A DNA stretch of 64,000 nt from Actinomycetales bacterium (GCA_020444245.1 JAHLLI010000021.1:27872-91871); one strand, 5' to 3'. Shown: positions 26,826 through 35,887, numbered from the stretch's first letter. Program-made: numbers and translations. The notes: a model not told the origin generated them from the letters alone.

Positions 26826-27712
26826 GCCGCCACCTCCCTCGTCAGGGCCAGGAAGGCCTCCTCGAGCGTGGCGGTGCGCACCTCGAGGTCGCGGAACGCC
26901 ACGTCGCGCCGCACCAGCTCGCGCACCACCGCGTCGGCGTCCGGCGTGAGCAGGACATGGCGGCCCGACGTGTCGGTCTCGCGCCGCACCACGCCGGGCA
27001 GATCCACCACCGCGGCCGGCGCCTCGAGCGCCAACGTGACCCGGCGCAGCGCCACCCGCCCCAGGATCTGAGGCAGCGGGGCGTCCGCGAGCACGTGGCC
27101 GTGGTCCACCACGACGACGCGCTCGGCGAGCGCCTCGATCTCCTCCAGGTAGTGGCTGGTGACGACCACCGTCGTGCCCGCCGCGTGGAAGGCGCGCAGG
27201 GTGTCCCACAGGATCCGGCGGGCGTCGACGTCCAGGCCGGTGGTCGGCTCGTCGAGCAGGACCAGGTCGGGCCGTCCGACGACGGCGAGCGCCACGGCCA
27301 GGCGGCGCTTCTCCCCGCCGGACATCCCGCCGGTCTGACGGCCGGCCAGCGCGGTGAGGCCGAAGGTGTCGAGCAGCTCGGCGGTCGGGATCGGGTGCGG
27401 GTAGTGGGCGCCGACGAACTCGACGACCTCGCGCACCTTGAGCGAGGCGGGCAGGCCGGTCTCCTGCGGCGTGGTGCCCAGCCGCACGCGGGCGACCGCG
27501 TCGCGCGGGTCGCGGCCGAACAGCCGGACGGTGCCGGAGTCCGGCCGGCGCAGCCCCTCGACCAGGCTGAGCAGCGTCGTCTTGCCCGCGCCGTTGGGGC
27601 CGAGCAGCCCGACCAGCTGGCCGGGCGCCACGGACAGGGACACGTCGTCGAGCGCGACGGTCGCGCCGAACCGGCGCGTCACGTGGTCGACGAGGATCGG
27701 GATGTCGCTCAT
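26822..27712 (-). CDS. ABC transporter ATP-binding protein
   Basis: 296 residues. Walker A GPNGAGKTTLL, Q-loop TPQETGL, signature MSGGEKRRLAVALAVVG, Walker B LVLLDEPTTGLD and switch His in VVTSHYLEE. The C-terminal 80 residues are the extra domain common in DrrA-type export ATPases. Provides energy for the permease encoded next. Start overlaps the stop of the upstream regulator gene. Confidence 0.95.
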   Translation of the reverse strand: MSDIPILVDHVTRRFGATVALDDVSLSVAPGQLVGLLGPNGAGKTTLLSLVEGLRRPDSGTVRLFGRDPRDAVARVRLGTTPQETGLPASLKVREVVEFVGAHYPHPIPTAELLDTFGLTALAGRQTGGMSGGEKRRLAVALAVVGRPDLVLLDEPTTGLDVDARRILWDTLRAFHAAGTTVVVTSHYLEEIEALAERVVVVDHGHVLADAPLPQILGRVALRRVTLALEAPAAVVDLPGVVRRETDTSGRHVLLTPDADAVVRELVRRDVAFRDLEVRTATLEEAFLALTREVAA

Positions 27713-28071
27713 CGTTCCTCCTGGGGCGACGTGGCCGAGCGATCGGCCTCGGGGTCGGTGCGGGCCGCGGGTGCGGCCGGTGGTGTCAGCAGGGCCTGGA
27801 GCGCGGCGAGGTAGTCCTCGAAGGCGCGGCGACCGTCGCGGGTCGCGCCGACCTCGGTGCTGGGCACACGTCCGCGGAAGGACTTGACCACCTCGACGTA
27901 GCCGGCGTCCTCGAGCTTGCGCAGGTGGGTGGACAGGTTCCCGGCCGTGGCGTCGAGGAGCTGCTGGAGCCGGGGGAAGGTGAGCCGGTCGCCCGCCGGC
28001 AGGGCGGTGAGCGTCGTCATGATCCGCAGCCGGGCCTGGGAGTGGATGACCGGGTCGAGGTCGGCGCTCAC
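27709..28071 (-). CDS. winged-helix transcriptional regulator (ArsR/MarR-like)
   Basis: 120 residues. HTH region LTFPRLQQLLDATAGNLSTHLRKLEDAGYVEVVKSF followed by a wing with FRGRVPSTEVGATRDGRRAFEDYL, the pattern of transcriptional regulators that pair with ABC exporters in Actinobacteria. A Pro/Ala-rich C-terminal tail follows. GTG at 28071 overlaps the stop of the upstream membrane gene. Likely represses its own operon through the palindrome at 28783-28795. Confidence 0.85.
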   Translation of the reverse strand: MSADLDPVIHSQARLRIMTTLTALPAGDRLTFPRLQQLLDATAGNLSTHLRKLEDAGYVEVVKSFRGRVPSTEVGATRDGRRAFEDYLAALQALLTPPAAPAARTDPEADRSATSPQEER

Positions 28072-28763
28072 GACGGCGCCCCTGGACGCCGGGCCCGCGA
28101 CGGGCTCCGTGTGACGCGCAGGTGGTACACCAGGGCGCCGATCAGCAGACCGCCGCCGCCCGCGACCGCCATCACCAGGTGCACGTGGGCCGGCCCGGAC
28201 AGCGCCCCGGCGGCCGCCGCGACGCAGATCCAGGCGCCCAGCCCGAACTGCATCGAGTCGCCCCACACCGCGCCACCGGCCATGTACAGGGCCCCGACCA
28301 CGAGCGCCGGCACCACCGAGGTGACCACCGCCATCACCTGGTCGCTCGCGCCGCTCATGCCCAGCGAGGTGTTGAGCGCGGCGACCGCGCTGAACGACAG
28401 GCCCCACGTCCAGCCGAGCATCTGACGCTGGGCCTTCGACGAGCCGCTCAGCCCTGAGCTGCGGCGGGTCAGGTGCACGGCGGTGACCACGACGCCCACG
28501 AGCATGAGGGCGCCGAACCCGGCATAGGCCGCGCCGACCGTGAGCCCCGAACCGCTGCGGTCCGCGAGCCAGAGCAGGCCGAACCCGACGAGCCACGCGG
28601 CACCCCACACGCCGTAGAGCAGGCGCGCGTCGGGGTTCGTCGACCGGACCACGTGGGCGCGCTGCGCGGCGACCAGGGCCGCCATCGCGGCAGGGTCGGC
28701 CGGGCCGTCGGCGAGGTCGGCCGGGCCGTCAGCCGGGTCGACGTTCTCGGGGTGTGCCTGCAT
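28068..28763 (-). CDS. multi-pass membrane protein, unknown function
   Basis: 231 residues. A hydrophilic N-terminus (Asp/Ala/Pro-rich, about 45 residues) is followed by six predicted helices (LLYGVWGAAWLVGFGLLWLA, AYAGFGALMLVGVVVTAVHL and others). I placed the start at ATG 28763 because TAGGAG lies five bases upstream; an in-frame ATG five codons earlier lacks a ribosome site. First gene of a four-gene operon whose members all overlap (GTGA, ATGA, ATGA). The conserved coupling suggests a role with the exporter or as an input to the regulator. Confidence 0.82.
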   Translation of the reverse strand: MQAHPENVDPADGPADLADGPADPAAMAALVAAQRAHVVRSTNPDARLLYGVWGAAWLVGFGLLWLADRSGSGLTVGAAYAGFGALMLVGVVVTAVHLTRRSSGLSGSSKAQRQMLGWTWGLSFSAVAALNTSLGMSGASDQVMAVVTSVVPALVVGALYMAGGAVWGDSMQFGLGAWICVAAAAGALSGPAHVHLVMAVAGGGGLLIGALVYHLRVTRSPSRARRPGAPS

Positions 28764-28775
28764 CGGATCTCCTAC

Positions 28776-28806
28776 CAACTACTTTGCGTCGCAAACCACT
28801 CTGCAA
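28776..28806 (-). promoter_or_regulatory. promoter with 13-bp palindromic operator for ABC/regulator operon
   Basis: TTTGCGTCGCAAA (28783-28795) is a perfect odd-centred palindrome. On the minus strand it fills the spacer between TTGCAG (28806-28801) and TAGTTG (28781-28776), 19 nt apart. Such placement is typical of repression; the regulator encoded at 27709-28071 is the obvious candidate. Confidence 0.6.
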
Positions 28807-28891
28807 TCATCGTTGACGAGACGTTAACCGTCAAGACCTCAAACCGCGTCACAGACGGGCCGATCCTCGACAGGACCCGAATGGAGGTCCC

Positions 28892-29209
28892 ATGACCCCG
28901 ACACCGGCCTCGTCGTCCAGCACGACGATCGACCTGACCGCCGAGCTGCTCGGCGCGCTCGAGTTCGCCGCGACCCTGCCGTGCGAGCACCGCGGGCACG
29001 CCATGGCCCACGCCGACGAACCCGCGCGCTGGCAGGTCCGAACGCACTGCCCGCACTGCAGCCGCGGCGGCCGCTACCTGCTGTGCGAGTCGGGCCGCCG
29101 GCACATGCAGTGGCCGGCGAACCTCGGCTGCGTGTGGTGCGGTGCGGTGGGCCACTGGGAGGACTTCGTCGTCGCGTGCGTCGCGCTCCCGGAGGCCGGT
29201 ACGCACTGA
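28892..29209 (+). CDS. small zinc-ribbon-like protein, unknown function
   Basis: 105 residues. Cysteines are arranged as CEH (31-33), CPHC (53-56), Cys65 and CVWC (80-83), so a zinc ribbon built on 53/56 and 80/83 is plausible. The N-terminus is Ser/Thr-rich. ATG at 28892 has GGAGGT upstream. An inverted repeat TTGACG-N10-CGTCAA lies in the divergent upstream region (28813-28834). No family recognised. Confidence 0.7.
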   Translation: MTPTPASSSSTTIDLTAELLGALEFAATLPCEHRGHAMAHADEPARWQVRTHCPHCSRGGRYLLCESGRRHMQWPANLGCVWCGAVGHWEDFVVACVALPEAGTH

Positions 29210-29266
29210 CGCAGCCGCCCAGCGCGCGCCCAGCAGACACCCAGGATCGACCCGTACCGTGGGATC

Positions 29267-30112
29267 GTGGCCACCATGACCCCCTCGGACGAGGAGATCT
29301 CGCCGTCCGATCCGGGCTCGTCCGACCCGGGCTCGCCGGACGCGGTCCAGCCCAGCCGCGGACGCCTGACCGCCGAGGTCTGGATCGTCCTTGGGCTGTC
29401 GCTGGGCCAGGCAGGCGTCCGCGCGATCGTGGCCCTGATCGACCGCCTCACCCAGGCCGCCCCGCTGGGCGACCAGACCGCGACGATCGTGCCGAGCCAG
29501 TCGCCGCGGCCGTGGCTCGACCTGACCTACCAGCTGCTCAACATCGGCTTCGGCCTCATGCCCGTGGTCCTGGCGATCTTCCTGCTCGCCCAGCCGCACG
29601 GGGTACGAGCGGCCCTGGCCAGGATCGGCCTGGACGCCACGCGTCCCGGGCGCGACCTGATCGCCGGGGCGGGGCTCGCCGCGGTCATCGGCATCCCCGG
29701 CCTGGGCCTGTACGCGGCCGGCCGGGCGCTCGGGCTCAGCGTGCACATCAACACCTCGGGCCTGACCGACCACTGGTGGACCATCCCGGTGCTGGTGCTC
29801 GCGGCGCTGTACAACGCGCTGCTCGAGGAGGTCGTGATCGTCGCCTGGCTGCTCGACCGGCTCGGCCGGCTGGGCTGGCGGATCCCCGCGGCCATCGCAC
29901 TCAGCGCCCTGATCCGAGGCTCGTACCACCTGTACCAGGGCCCCGCGATGGCGGCCGGCAACGTCGTCATGGGCGTGGTGTTCGCCCTCGCCTACCTGCG
30001 CTGGAAGCGGGTGGCCCCGCTGGTCGTGGCGCACTTCCTGCTCGACCTGGTCTCCTTCGTCGGTCCCGCCCTGCTGCCGGCGGGCCTGCTCGCGTCACTC
30101 GGACTGTCCTGA
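29267..30112 (+). CDS. CPBP-family intramembrane protease
   Basis: 281 residues. The C-terminal half holds the abortive-infection/CAAX protease motifs: LLEEVVIVAWLLDRL (motif 1, paired Glu), LIRGSYHLYQG (motif 2 with His) and VVAHFLLDL (motif 3 with His). Seven or eight transmembrane helices. The N-terminal 30 residues are acidic and Ser/Pro-rich. GTG at 29267 is 6 nt after TACCGT (29255-29260), suggesting leaderless transcription; ATG 29276 is an alternative. Substrate unknown. Confidence 0.88.
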   Translation: MATMTPSDEEISPSDPGSSDPGSPDAVQPSRGRLTAEVWIVLGLSLGQAGVRAIVALIDRLTQAAPLGDQTATIVPSQSPRPWLDLTYQLLNIGFGLMPVVLAIFLLAQPHGVRAALARIGLDATRPGRDLIAGAGLAAVIGIPGLGLYAAGRALGLSVHINTSGLTDHWWTIPVLVLAALYNALLEEVVIVAWLLDRLGRLGWRIPAAIALSALIRGSYHLYQGPAMAAGNVVMGVVFALAYLRWKRVAPLVVAHFLLDLVSFVGPALLPAGLLASLGLS

Positions 30113-30117
30113 CTCCG

Positions 30118-30256
30118 AACGGGTGAAAGTCCGCGGTCATCGCCGCAGGTCAGCGACCTGACCGGGTGCGGGGGACGGATCACGAAAGGGTCACGCCCTG
30201 GCCATGCCGTCGCGCGCTGGGCAGACTTGGCGTCACCCCCGAAACTCGAGGTCCGC
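30118..30256 (+). promoter_or_regulatory. intergenic hairpins and probable promoter of the diguanylate cyclase gene
   Basis: Two adjacent hairpins, GCGG-TCATCG-CCGC (30133-30146) and GGTCAG-CGAC-CTGACC (30148-30163), follow the CPBP stop; they may end its transcript. Further down CAGACT (30223-30228) resembles the -10 of hemQ, and GAGGTC precedes the ATG at 30257. Confidence 0.4.
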
Positions 30257-31819
30257 ATGCCGGCTCAGACCACCTCGATCCGCGTGCCCGGCGCGCTCGC
30301 CCTGGCGGGCGCCCTGCTGGGCGGTGTCGTCGCGCTGCCGGTCTTCGCCTGGATGCACGACCGGGACCTGATCACCGGCTCGCCGTGGGTCCTGGCCGTG
30401 CTCACGCCGCTGGTCGTGCTCGCCGGCACCCGCCCCGTGCAGCGCTGGATCGGGTCCGGGCGGCTGGACAACCGCGCGCCCGTACGCCTGGCCGTCGCGT
30501 TCGGCCTGTTCGCCGCCTACACCTGGACCGCCGGCTGGAGCCTCGTGCTGCCCGCGACCGCCATCCTCGTCGCGGTGGTCCACATCCAACGGTCCGGGAG
30601 CAGCGCCTGGCTCCCGGCGGTCGCGCTCCTCGCCGCGACCACCGCACTGGGCCAGATCGGCGTCGCGCTCGGGCTGGTCGCCACGGTCGCGGCCCCGGCG
30701 GTCAGCCACGTCGCGGCGGTCGCGATCTTCCTGCTCGCCGCGAGCGGAGTGCTCACCGTCGGCCTCACCGTCGCCGAGCGCGAGCGCATCGAGACGGTCC
30801 TGGCCCGCACGGACGCGCGCCTGCGGGCCCTCATGGAGTCCTCGAGCGACGTGCTGACGGTCAGCGACGCGCGCCGCCGGCTGACCTACGTCAGCCCCGC
30901 CGTCGAGCGCGTCCTCGGCCGCTCGCAGAGCGAGCTGCTCGGCACCAACCTGCTCTCCCTGGTCGACGCCGAGCAGCGCGAGGCCGTCACCGCAGAGCTC
31001 GACGCCGTCGTGGCAGCCGGCCCCGGCGCCCGCACCAGCCTGGACGTCATGGTGATCCTCTCCACCCAGGAGCGCCGCTGGTACGAGTGGACCGTCCACA
31101 ACCTGCTGGGCGACGCGCTCGTCGAGGGCCTGGTCATCGAGCAGCGGGACGTCACCGAACGCCTCCAGCACCAGGAGGCGCTGCGGTTCGCCGCGTCGCA
31201 CGACGACCTGACCGGACTGCCCAACCGCAGCGGTCTGCTCGACCGGCTCGCCGCCGACCTCGCCGAGGCCGGTCCGGGCGCGGGCGTCGCGGTGCTGTTC
31301 CTGGACCTGGACCGGTTCAAGGCGGTCAACGACACCTACGGCCACGCCGCCGGCGACCAGGTGCTCGTCGCACTCGCCAAGCGCCTGCGCGCCGGGCTGC
31401 GCCCGCACGACCACCTCGCCAGGATCAGCGGCGACGAGTTCTGCGCCATCCTCACCGAGGTGCGGGACACCGTCGAGGTCGGCGGCGTGATCGACCGCCT
31501 CACGGAGACCTGCGACCTGCCCGTCGCGCTGCTGGACGGCACCCGGGTCCACGTCGGCGCGAGCATCGGCGTCTCGCTGACGTTCAGCAGCGACCACGAG
31601 CCCGACGCGATGCTCGCCGAGGCCGACGACGACATGTACGCCGACAAGCGCAGCCGACGCTGGCGAGCGCCGGACCGGATCGCCGAGGCCGGCGCGACGC
31701 GATCGTTGCTCGCGGTGGACGGCGCCCACGACGCGCACGACCACTCCAGCCCGCTGCGCCGACAGCGTGACCTGGACGGCGAGGCGGGCTCGCGCGCCCG
31801 TAGGCGCGGGCCGGCATAG
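30257..31819 (+). CDS. membrane-bound PAS-GGDEF diguanylate cyclase
   Basis: 520 residues. Five or six N-terminal membrane helices (about 10-170), a PAS domain (about 185-300, with ALMESSSDVLTVSDARRRLTYVSPA) and a GGDEF domain. The active-site loop is SGDEF (391-395), an accepted GGDEF variant, with LFLDLDRFKAVNDTYGHAAGD for metal and GTP binding. RPHD at 382-385, five residues before the loop, is a product-inhibition I-site. No EAL or HD-GYP domain follows, so it should only make c-di-GMP. ATG 30257 is preferred over an earlier in-frame ATG because of GAGGTC upstream. Confidence 0.93.
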   Translation: MPAQTTSIRVPGALALAGALLGGVVALPVFAWMHDRDLITGSPWVLAVLTPLVVLAGTRPVQRWIGSGRLDNRAPVRLAVAFGLFAAYTWTAGWSLVLPATAILVAVVHIQRSGSSAWLPAVALLAATTALGQIGVALGLVATVAAPAVSHVAAVAIFLLAASGVLTVGLTVAERERIETVLARTDARLRALMESSSDVLTVSDARRRLTYVSPAVERVLGRSQSELLGTNLLSLVDAEQREAVTAELDAVVAAGPGARTSLDVMVILSTQERRWYEWTVHNLLGDALVEGLVIEQRDVTERLQHQEALRFAASHDDLTGLPNRSGLLDRLAADLAEAGPGAGVAVLFLDLDRFKAVNDTYGHAAGDQVLVALAKRLRAGLRPHDHLARISGDEFCAILTEVRDTVEVGGVIDRLTETCDLPVALLDGTRVHVGASIGVSLTFSSDHEPDAMLAEADDDMYADKRSRRWRAPDRIAEAGATRSLLAVDGAHDAHDHSSPLRRQRDLDGEAGSRARRRGPA

Positions 31820-31900
31820 GGCACGCCGTCCCCGCACGTCGCGTCGTCGGCGCGCGATTACCTGCTCGACTGCCGCTCGTCGCCGCCTAGACTCGCGCTC

Positions 31901-34402
31901 ATGTCCGGTCCCTGGCGAGCCGGCCCGCCCGGACCGGCGGGGACCGAGCACTCCTCGCGGGGCGACCACGGCGTGCGCATCGTCGACACGCCGACGGCCC
32001 GGGTGCACCACCCCGCGGACCTCGTCGCACTGATCATGTCCGCGGTCGGCATCGCGGTGGTGTGCATCCTCGCGGTCTACGCGCAGGGCACCACGACCGG
32101 CGTCACCGAGGACGTGCAGGGCTTCGCCTCGTTCGTCCGGCGGCTGGTCTTCATGCCGGTCGCGGTGCTCGAGGGGCTCATCACGATCGTCGCGCCGATC
32201 CTGGCACTCGGCGAGCTGCTGCTGCGGCGCCTGCTGCGGCACGCCGCCGAGGCCGTGCTCGCCGCGGTGCTCGGCCTGGTCGCGACGCAGGTCGCGGTCT
32301 GGCTCATCACGCACTTCGGCATCCCGGCGCTCCAGCAGGCGTTCTCGGTGTACCGCGGCGGGCAGGGCACCGTGACCATCCCGGCGGTGCTGGTCGCGGT
32401 GACCGCGCTGCTCACCGTGGCGGGCCCGCGCAGCCGACGGCGCACCGTGGCGTGGTCGTGGAACGCCGTCTGGCTGGGCCTGGGCGCCGCGATGGTCACC
32501 GGCCTGCTCACCCTGCCCGGCGCGCTGACCACGGCCCTGCTGGGCCGGATGGTGGGCACCGGGGTGCGGTTCGCCTCCGGCGTGCAGTCCGAGCGCGCGT
32601 ACGGCCGGGTGCTGGTCGAGGGCCTGCGGCGCGCGGGCTTCGACCCCGAGGCCCTCTACCGCGTGCACTCGGTCACCGAGGACCACCCGGGCGGCGAGGC
32701 CGCCTACGCCGGGGACCTGGCCAGCGTCGCGCTCGCCCGGCACTCCGACCAGCGGGTGTACGCGATGGTCGACCGGGACGGCTCCCGGCACGACGTGCTC
32801 GCGCTGGACGGCGACCGGCAGGTGGTCGGCGTCCTGGTGCGCTGGTGGCGGTCGCTGCGACTGCGCGGCATCGACGGGCGAGCGGTGGTCTCGCTACGCC
32901 AGCTCGCCGAGCGCGTCGCGCTGCTCAGCTACGCCGCGGCCTCCTCGGGGGTGCGCACCCCGCGTCTGCTGGCGATGTCCGAGGCCGACGACTCGATGCT
33001 CCTGGTGTTCGAGCACGTCCCGCGGGCCGTGCCGCTCGGCGACATCGAGGGCGCCGACCTGGACGACACCACCCTCGACGCGATCTGGAACCAGCTCCTC
33101 ATCGCGCACCAGGCGGGACTCGCCCACCGCGCGCTGACCTCCGATGCGGTGCTGGTCGCGGGGGCTCCGCAGGGCCACGAGGTGCTGCTCACCGCCTGGG
33201 AGTCCGGCGACGTGGCGTCCTCGGAGCTGGCCCGCCGGGTCGACATCGCCCAGATGCTCGCCGTCCTGGCGCTGCGGGTCGGCGCGGCCCGGGCCGTCGC
33301 GTCGGCCGACCGCGTGCTCACCGGCGCGCACCTGGCCACGATCGGCCCGCTGCTGCAGACGATCGTGATGCCCCGGGCCACCCGCGAGGCCGTCCGCGCC
33401 CAGCGCCGGCTGCTGGGCGACGTCCGCGAGGAGCTGCTCCAGCGGCTGCCCGAGGCGGACGTCGAGCCCGAGCGCCTGGTGCGTTTCGGCTGGCGGACGG
33501 TCGCGACGATCGCGGTCTCGGTCGCTGCCGGCGTCCTGGTGGTCACCACCATCAACATCGACGAGATCCGGCTCGCGCTCTCCGAGTCGCAGCCGTGGTG
33601 GGCGGCGGCGAGCTTCGGCCTGGGCATGCTGACGTTCCTGGGCGGGGCCATCGCGCTCGTGGCGTTCTCGCCGGTCCGGCTGCCGCTGTGGCGCGCGACG
33701 CTCGTGCAGTGCGCCGCGTCGTTCGTGGCACTGGTCGCGCCGGCCGGGGTCGGTCCGGCCGCCCTCAACCTGCGGATGCTGACCCGCCGCGGGGTGGCCA
33801 ACGGCCTCGCGGTCGCCTCGGTGGGTCTGGTGCAGATCAGCCAGCTGTTCACCACGCTGCTCGTGCTCCTGGTGCTGTCGCTGGTCAGCGGCTCGTCGCG
33901 GGCCCTGCACCTGCCCTCCAGCACGATGCTCGCGACCATCCTGCTCGTGCTGCTCGCGGTCGGGGCCGCCTTCCTGGTCCCTCAGGTGCGGCGCTGGGTC
34001 GCGGCGCGCACCGTCCCGATGTGGCGCCAGACGTGGCCACGGCTGGTCCGGATGATCTCCCAGCCCAAGCGGTTCGCGGTGGCGCTGCTGGGAAACCTCG
34101 TGGTGACGCTGTCCTACCTCGGCGCGTTCTGGGCCAGCCTGACCGCGTTCGGCCAGCACCTGTCGCTCATCGACCTGGCGCTGATCTACCTGGTGGGCAA
34201 CGCGGCCGGCGCGATCATCCCGACGCCCGGCGGCCTGGGCACCGTCGAGGTCGCGCTCATCACCGGCCTGACCACCACCGGCGGGGTGCCCGCCGCGATC
34301 GCGACCAGCGTCGTCGCCCTGTTCCGCGGCCTGACGTTCTGGGGGCGCGTGCCGTTCGGCTGGGCGGCGATGCGCACCCTCCAGCGGACCGGCGAGCTGT
34401 AG
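31901..34402 (+). CDS. large flippase-like membrane protein (LPG synthase TM region/UPF0104) with degenerate kinase-like domain
   Basis: 833 residues. N-terminal helices (about 43-65 and onward to about 220), a soluble kinase/phosphotransferase-like part (about 260-470) and a C-terminal eight-helix region of the lysylphosphatidylglycerol-synthase TM/flippase-like family (LLGNLVVTLSYLGAFWASLTAFG, NAAGAIIPTPGGLGTVEVALITGL). In the kinase-like part the catalytic loop is HRALTSD (409-415), lacking the Asp, and the metal motif is TAWE (431-434), also lacking Asp, so it looks like a pseudokinase. TAGACT ends 7 nt before ATG 31901, so leaderless. Probably envelope glycolipid or polyprenol related. 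Confidence 0.85.
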   Translation: MSGPWRAGPPGPAGTEHSSRGDHGVRIVDTPTARVHHPADLVALIMSAVGIAVVCILAVYAQGTTTGVTEDVQGFASFVRRLVFMPVAVLEGLITIVAPILALGELLLRRLLRHAAEAVLAAVLGLVATQVAVWLITHFGIPALQQAFSVYRGGQGTVTIPAVLVAVTALLTVAGPRSRRRTVAWSWNAVWLGLGAAMVTGLLTLPGALTTALLGRMVGTGVRFASGVQSERAYGRVLVEGLRRAGFDPEALYRVHSVTEDHPGGEAAYAGDLASVALARHSDQRVYAMVDRDGSRHDVLALDGDRQVVGVLVRWWRSLRLRGIDGRAVVSLRQLAERVALLSYAAASSGVRTPRLLAMSEADDSMLLVFEHVPRAVPLGDIEGADLDDTTLDAIWNQLLIAHQAGLAHRALTSDAVLVAGAPQGHEVLLTAWESGDVASSELARRVDIAQMLAVLALRVGAARAVASADRVLTGAHLATIGPLLQTIVMPRATREAVRAQRRLLGDVREELLQRLPEADVEPERLVRFGWRTVATIAVSVAAGVLVVTTINIDEIRLALSESQPWWAAASFGLGMLTFLGGAIALVAFSPVRLPLWRATLVQCAASFVALVAPAGVGPAALNLRMLTRRGVANGLAVASVGLVQISQLFTTLLVLLVLSLVSGSSRALHLPSSTMLATILLVLLAVGAAFLVPQVRRWVAARTVPMWRQTWPRLVRMISQPKRFAVALLGNLVVTLSYLGAFWASLTAFGQHLSLIDLALIYLVGNAAGAIIPTPGGLGTVEVALITGLTTTGGVPAAIATSVVALFRGLTFWGRVPFGWAAMRTLQRTGEL

Positions 34403-34468
34403 CGGCCCCCGGCGCGGGGCAGGCCCCGCGACGTGCGGCACCGCCGGGGCCGCCCTAGCCTCGGCCCG

Positions 34469-35887
34469 GTGACCAGCGTCCTGTGGCTGCGCCGCGACCT
34501 GCGGCGCCGCGACCTGCCCGCGCTGGGCGCCGCGACGGAGGCGACCGCGGACCGCACGGTGCTCCCCCTGTTCGTGGTGGACCCGGCGCTGGCCGGCGGG
34601 GCCGGGCGCGCCCGGCTCGACGCGCTGCGCGAGGCCCTGACCGCGGCGCAGGAGTCCTTCGACGGGGCGCTCGTGGTGCGGGTGGGCCGGCCGGAGGACG
34701 TCGTCCCGCAGGTGGTGCGCGAGGCCGGCGCGGGCTCGGTGCACGTCTCGGGCGAGACCACTCCCTACGGGCGCCGACGCGACGAGCGGGTCGCGGCCGC
34801 GCTGCGCGACCAGGACGTGCCGCTCGTCGCCACCGGCAGCCCGTACGCGGTGACCCCGGGCCGGGTGCGCACCTCGGCCGGGGACCCGTACCGGGTCTTC
34901 ACCCCGTTCTCGCGCGCCTGGCGTGAGCACGGCTGGCGCGGGCCGGCCGCCGACCCCCCGGGCGTCCGCTGGGTGCGCCGGGTCGAGTCGGAGGCGCTCG
35001 ACGACGCGCTCGGCACGGACCCCGGCGCCGGTGCCCCTGCGGAGGCCGCGAGCGCGGGCGCGGCGCACGACCCCGCCACCCCGGCGGGCGAGGCCACCGC
35101 GCTCGAGGCCTGGGCCGAGTTCCTGGACGACGGCCTGGCGGGCTACGCCGACCACCGCGACCGCCCCGACCTCGAGGGCACCTCGCGGCTGTCCACCGCG
35201 CTCAAGCTGGGCACGGTGCACCCGCGGACCCTGCTCGCGGACGTCGCGGCCCACCCGGCGGCCGGCACCGAGGGCGCGCGCACGTTCGTCACCGAGCTGT
35301 GCTGGCGTGAGTTCTACGCCGACGTGCTCTGGCACGCCCCCGGCTCGGCGTGGGCCGACTGGCGCGACCTCGGCCTGCGCTACGACGACCCGGCGGCCGA
35401 CCCGGACGCGGCAGCGGCGCTGGACGCCTGGCGCGTGGGCCGCACCGGGTACCCGTTCGTCGACGCCGGGATGCGCCAGCTGCTGGCGACCGGCTGGATG
35501 CACAACCGGGTGCGGATGGTGACCGCGAGCTTCCTGGTCAAGGACCTGCACCTGTGGTGGGTGCACGGCGCCCGGCACTTCATGACCCACCTGCGCGACG
35601 GCGACCTGGCCTCCAACAGCCACGGCTGGCAGTGGGTCGCGGGCACCGGGACCGACGCCGCGCCGTACTTCCGGGTGTTCAACCCGGTCACCCAGGGTCG
35701 TCGGTTCGACCCCGACGGTGTCTTTGTGCGCCGCTGGGTCCCCGAGCTGCGCCACCTGCCCGGCGCCCGGGCCCACGAACCGTGGACGACGCCGGACGGC
35801 GACGCCGAGGGCTACCCCGGCCGCATCGTCGACCACGGGGCCGCCCGCGAGGAGGCGCTGGCCCGGTACCGGGATGCCCGGGGCTGA
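34469..35887 (+). CDS. phrB: deoxyribodipyrimidine photolyase
   Basis: 472 residues, class I CPD photolyase/cryptochrome family. N-terminal Rossmann domain begins SVLWLRRDLRRRDLPALG. The FAD domain shows EGTSRLSTALKLG, TELCWREFYADVLW, GYPFVDAGMRQLLATGWMHNRVRM, DGDLASNSHGWQWVAGTGTDAAPYFRVFNP, the highly conserved core. Repairs UV-induced pyrimidine dimers with light. GTG at 34469 stands 7 nt after TAGCCT (34456-34461) with no ribosome site, so a leaderless mRNA is likely. An Ala-rich linker (about 185-215) separates the domains. Confidence 0.96.
   Translation: MTSVLWLRRDLRRRDLPALGAATEATADRTVLPLFVVDPALAGGAGRARLDALREALTAAQESFDGALVVRVGRPEDVVPQVVREAGAGSVHVSGETTPYGRRRDERVAAALRDQDVPLVATGSPYAVTPGRVRTSAGDPYRVFTPFSRAWREHGWRGPAADPPGVRWVRRVESEALDDALGTDPGAGAPAEAASAGAAHDPATPAGEATALEAWAEFLDDGLAGYADHRDRPDLEGTSRLSTALKLGTVHPRTLLADVAAHPAAGTEGARTFVTELCWREFYADVLWHAPGSAWADWRDLGLRYDDPAADPDAAAALDAWRVGRTGYPFVDAGMRQLLATGWMHNRVRMVTASFLVKDLHLWWVHGARHFMTHLRDGDLASNSHGWQWVAGTGTDAAPYFRVFNPVTQGRRFDPDGVFVRRWVPELRHLPGARAHEPWTTPDGDAEGYPGRIVDHGAAREEALARYRDARG

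Noticed and set aside
30118..30180. FMN, cobalamin or c-di-GMP riboswitch
   Set aside because: GGTGAAAGTCC matches isolated pieces of known consensus sequences, but the required conserved cores and spacing are missing.
31901..34402. Active lysylphosphatidylglycerol synthase (MprF)
   Set aside because: Only the membrane flippase-like region is present; the C-terminal aminoacyl transferase domain of MprF is absent.
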